Source: Burkholderia sp. Bp9142 (GTDB lineage: Bacteria; Pseudomonadota; Gammaproteobacteria; Burkholderiales; Burkholderiaceae). Taken from it: a stretch of DNA of 64,000 nucleotides. Both the position numbers and the translations under genes were made by a program. This document shows, one piece after another, positions 63,444 to 64,000 of this stretch (positions within the stretch are counted from its first letter, which is position 1; each line of letters opens with the position of its first letter). Under the pieces are notes generated by a model. The model saw only the letters and a program-made list of their open reading frames with translations, was not told where the DNA came from and did not search any database. The stretch covers positions 1 to 64,000 of the forward strand of contig NZ_QTPP01000033.1 in assembly GCF_003853415.1 (NCBI RefSeq), in the 5' to 3' direction.

Positions 63444-64000
63444 TTAATGAGCGGTGCCGGCGTTCGCCGTTTTCGCGGCGGCCGTGGCACGGGAGTTGTC
63501 GTCGCGTGGCGCCGCGGCGAGCGGCTGCGCGTCACTGGCGGGCCGGCGCGGCCGGTGCGGGCGCCGGATCGGCGGCAGGCTCGCGGCCCTCGGCGCTGCG
63601 GCGCTTGCGTCGGACGCTTGCGCCGCGCTCGCGCCGGCTGCGCCCGACGCATCGGGTGCCGATGCGGCCGATGCCGCATTCGCCGCGCTGGCCGCGTTCG
63701 GCACGACCGGCTGCGGCAGCGCGGTGAAGCCGGCCGCGACGACGGCGGACTTCGAGGTATCGCCGATCACGGGCGCGCTCACCGGCTCGGTCGCCGATGC
63801 GGCGGCGGCCACGGCCGCGGCCTCGTTCTTCGGGTTCTGGCGCTCGACGAGGTAATAGTCGAGCACGCGGCGCGCGATCGGGCCCGCGGCCTGCGCGCCC
63901 CAGCCGCCGTTCTCGACGACCAGCGCGAGCGCGATCTGCGGATGGTCGACCGGCGCGTACGCGATGAACAGCGCATGGTCGCGCAGGTGCTCGGCAAGCA
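63444..64000 (-). CDS. mrdA: Penicillin-binding protein 2, C-terminal part (cut by window edge)
   Basis: The C-terminal 184 codons of the transpeptidase MrdA, partner of RodA. The last part of the transpeptidase domain is visible: DHALFIAYAPVDHPQIALA, VVENGGWGAQAAGPIARRV and LDYYL. After this comes a tail of about 130 residues made mostly of Ala, Pro, Ser and Thr, with RRPHRPRRP and ending in AGTAH. The tail is much longer than in E. coli PBP2. The catalytic Ser lies outside the window. The gene continues past 64000. Confidence 0.88.
   Translation of the reverse strand, partial: LAEHLRDHALFIAYAPVDHPQIALALVVENGGWGAQAAGPIARRVLDYYLVERQNPKNEAAAVAAAASATEPVSAPVIGDTSKSAVVAAGFTALPQPVVPNAASAANAASAASAPDASGAAGASAAQASDASAAAPRAASLPPIRRPHRPRRPASDAQPLAAAPRDDNSRATAAAKTANAGTAH

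Overview
The window is a GC-rich bacterial chromosome segment with the gene order and protein sequences of chromosome 1 of a Burkholderia, most likely of the Burkholderia cepacia complex. The main evidence is the replication-origin neighbourhood (gyrB, dnaN and dnaA running left; rpmH, rnpA, yidD, yidC and mnmE running right), a QueE of the Burkholderia multivorans type, and a Burkholderia-type phosphonate cluster. Species assignment is an inference from recalled family knowledge.

Layout. 1-2357: an accessory patch, with an AT-rich gene for a PD-(D/E)XK nuclease-like protein and an IS256-family element. The element has clear inverted repeats and an 8-bp target duplication, and its transposase is frameshifted. 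2393-13328: the dnaA origin region. 13329-20961: envelope and signalling genes (tiny lipoprotein, diguanylate cyclase, tiny membrane protein), speG, yaeQ, a VOC protein, a strong small-RNA candidate, and the ada-alkA alkylation repair pair. 21436-28903: gshA, a DUF4148 protein, an L-lactate permease, a LysR regulator and a Tat-exported phospholipase C. 28975-34763: a 2-aminoethylphosphonate (AEP) catabolic cluster. It consists of the regulator phnR, an aminophosphonate FAD oxidoreductase, phosphonoacetate hydrolase phnA and phosphonoacetaldehyde dehydrogenase phnY. Its transporter and transaminase genes have been removed by an internal deletion that left a phnS/phnW scar.

34853-44580: an envelope PXPV protein, an amino-acid ABC transporter, a hydrolase divergent from a CGNR regulator, a DUF3592 membrane protein, tRNA-Lys, a thioesterase-patatin pair, and a 2-hydroxyacid dehydrogenase divergent from a LysR regulator. 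44709-49191 (leftward): dprA, a thioredoxin-like gene and topB. 49422-57907 (rightward): def, fmt, a LysE exporter, htpX, rsmB, a DUF4390 gene and an NtrY/NtrX-like two-component pair. 57970-62175: tRNA-Phe, the queC-queE-queD pathway to queuosine precursor, an HpcH/HpaI aldolase and a Sel1-repeat protein. 62284-64000 (leftward): rodA and the 3' end of mrdA, which is cut by the window edge.

The most notable items are a roughly 68-nt small RNA candidate with two UCUCCUCC (anti-Shine-Dalgarno) motifs and its own promoter and terminator; the deletion scar in the phosphonate cluster; a shared TGTTGACAAT box over the -35 elements of the phnR and phnA promoters; and two small protein genes (41 and 56 codons) that are easy to miss. 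No CRISPR array, rRNA operon or intact prophage is visible. Very long antisense reading frames occur across gyrB, topB, ntrY and the phospholipase gene; they follow from the base composition and are not listed as genes.
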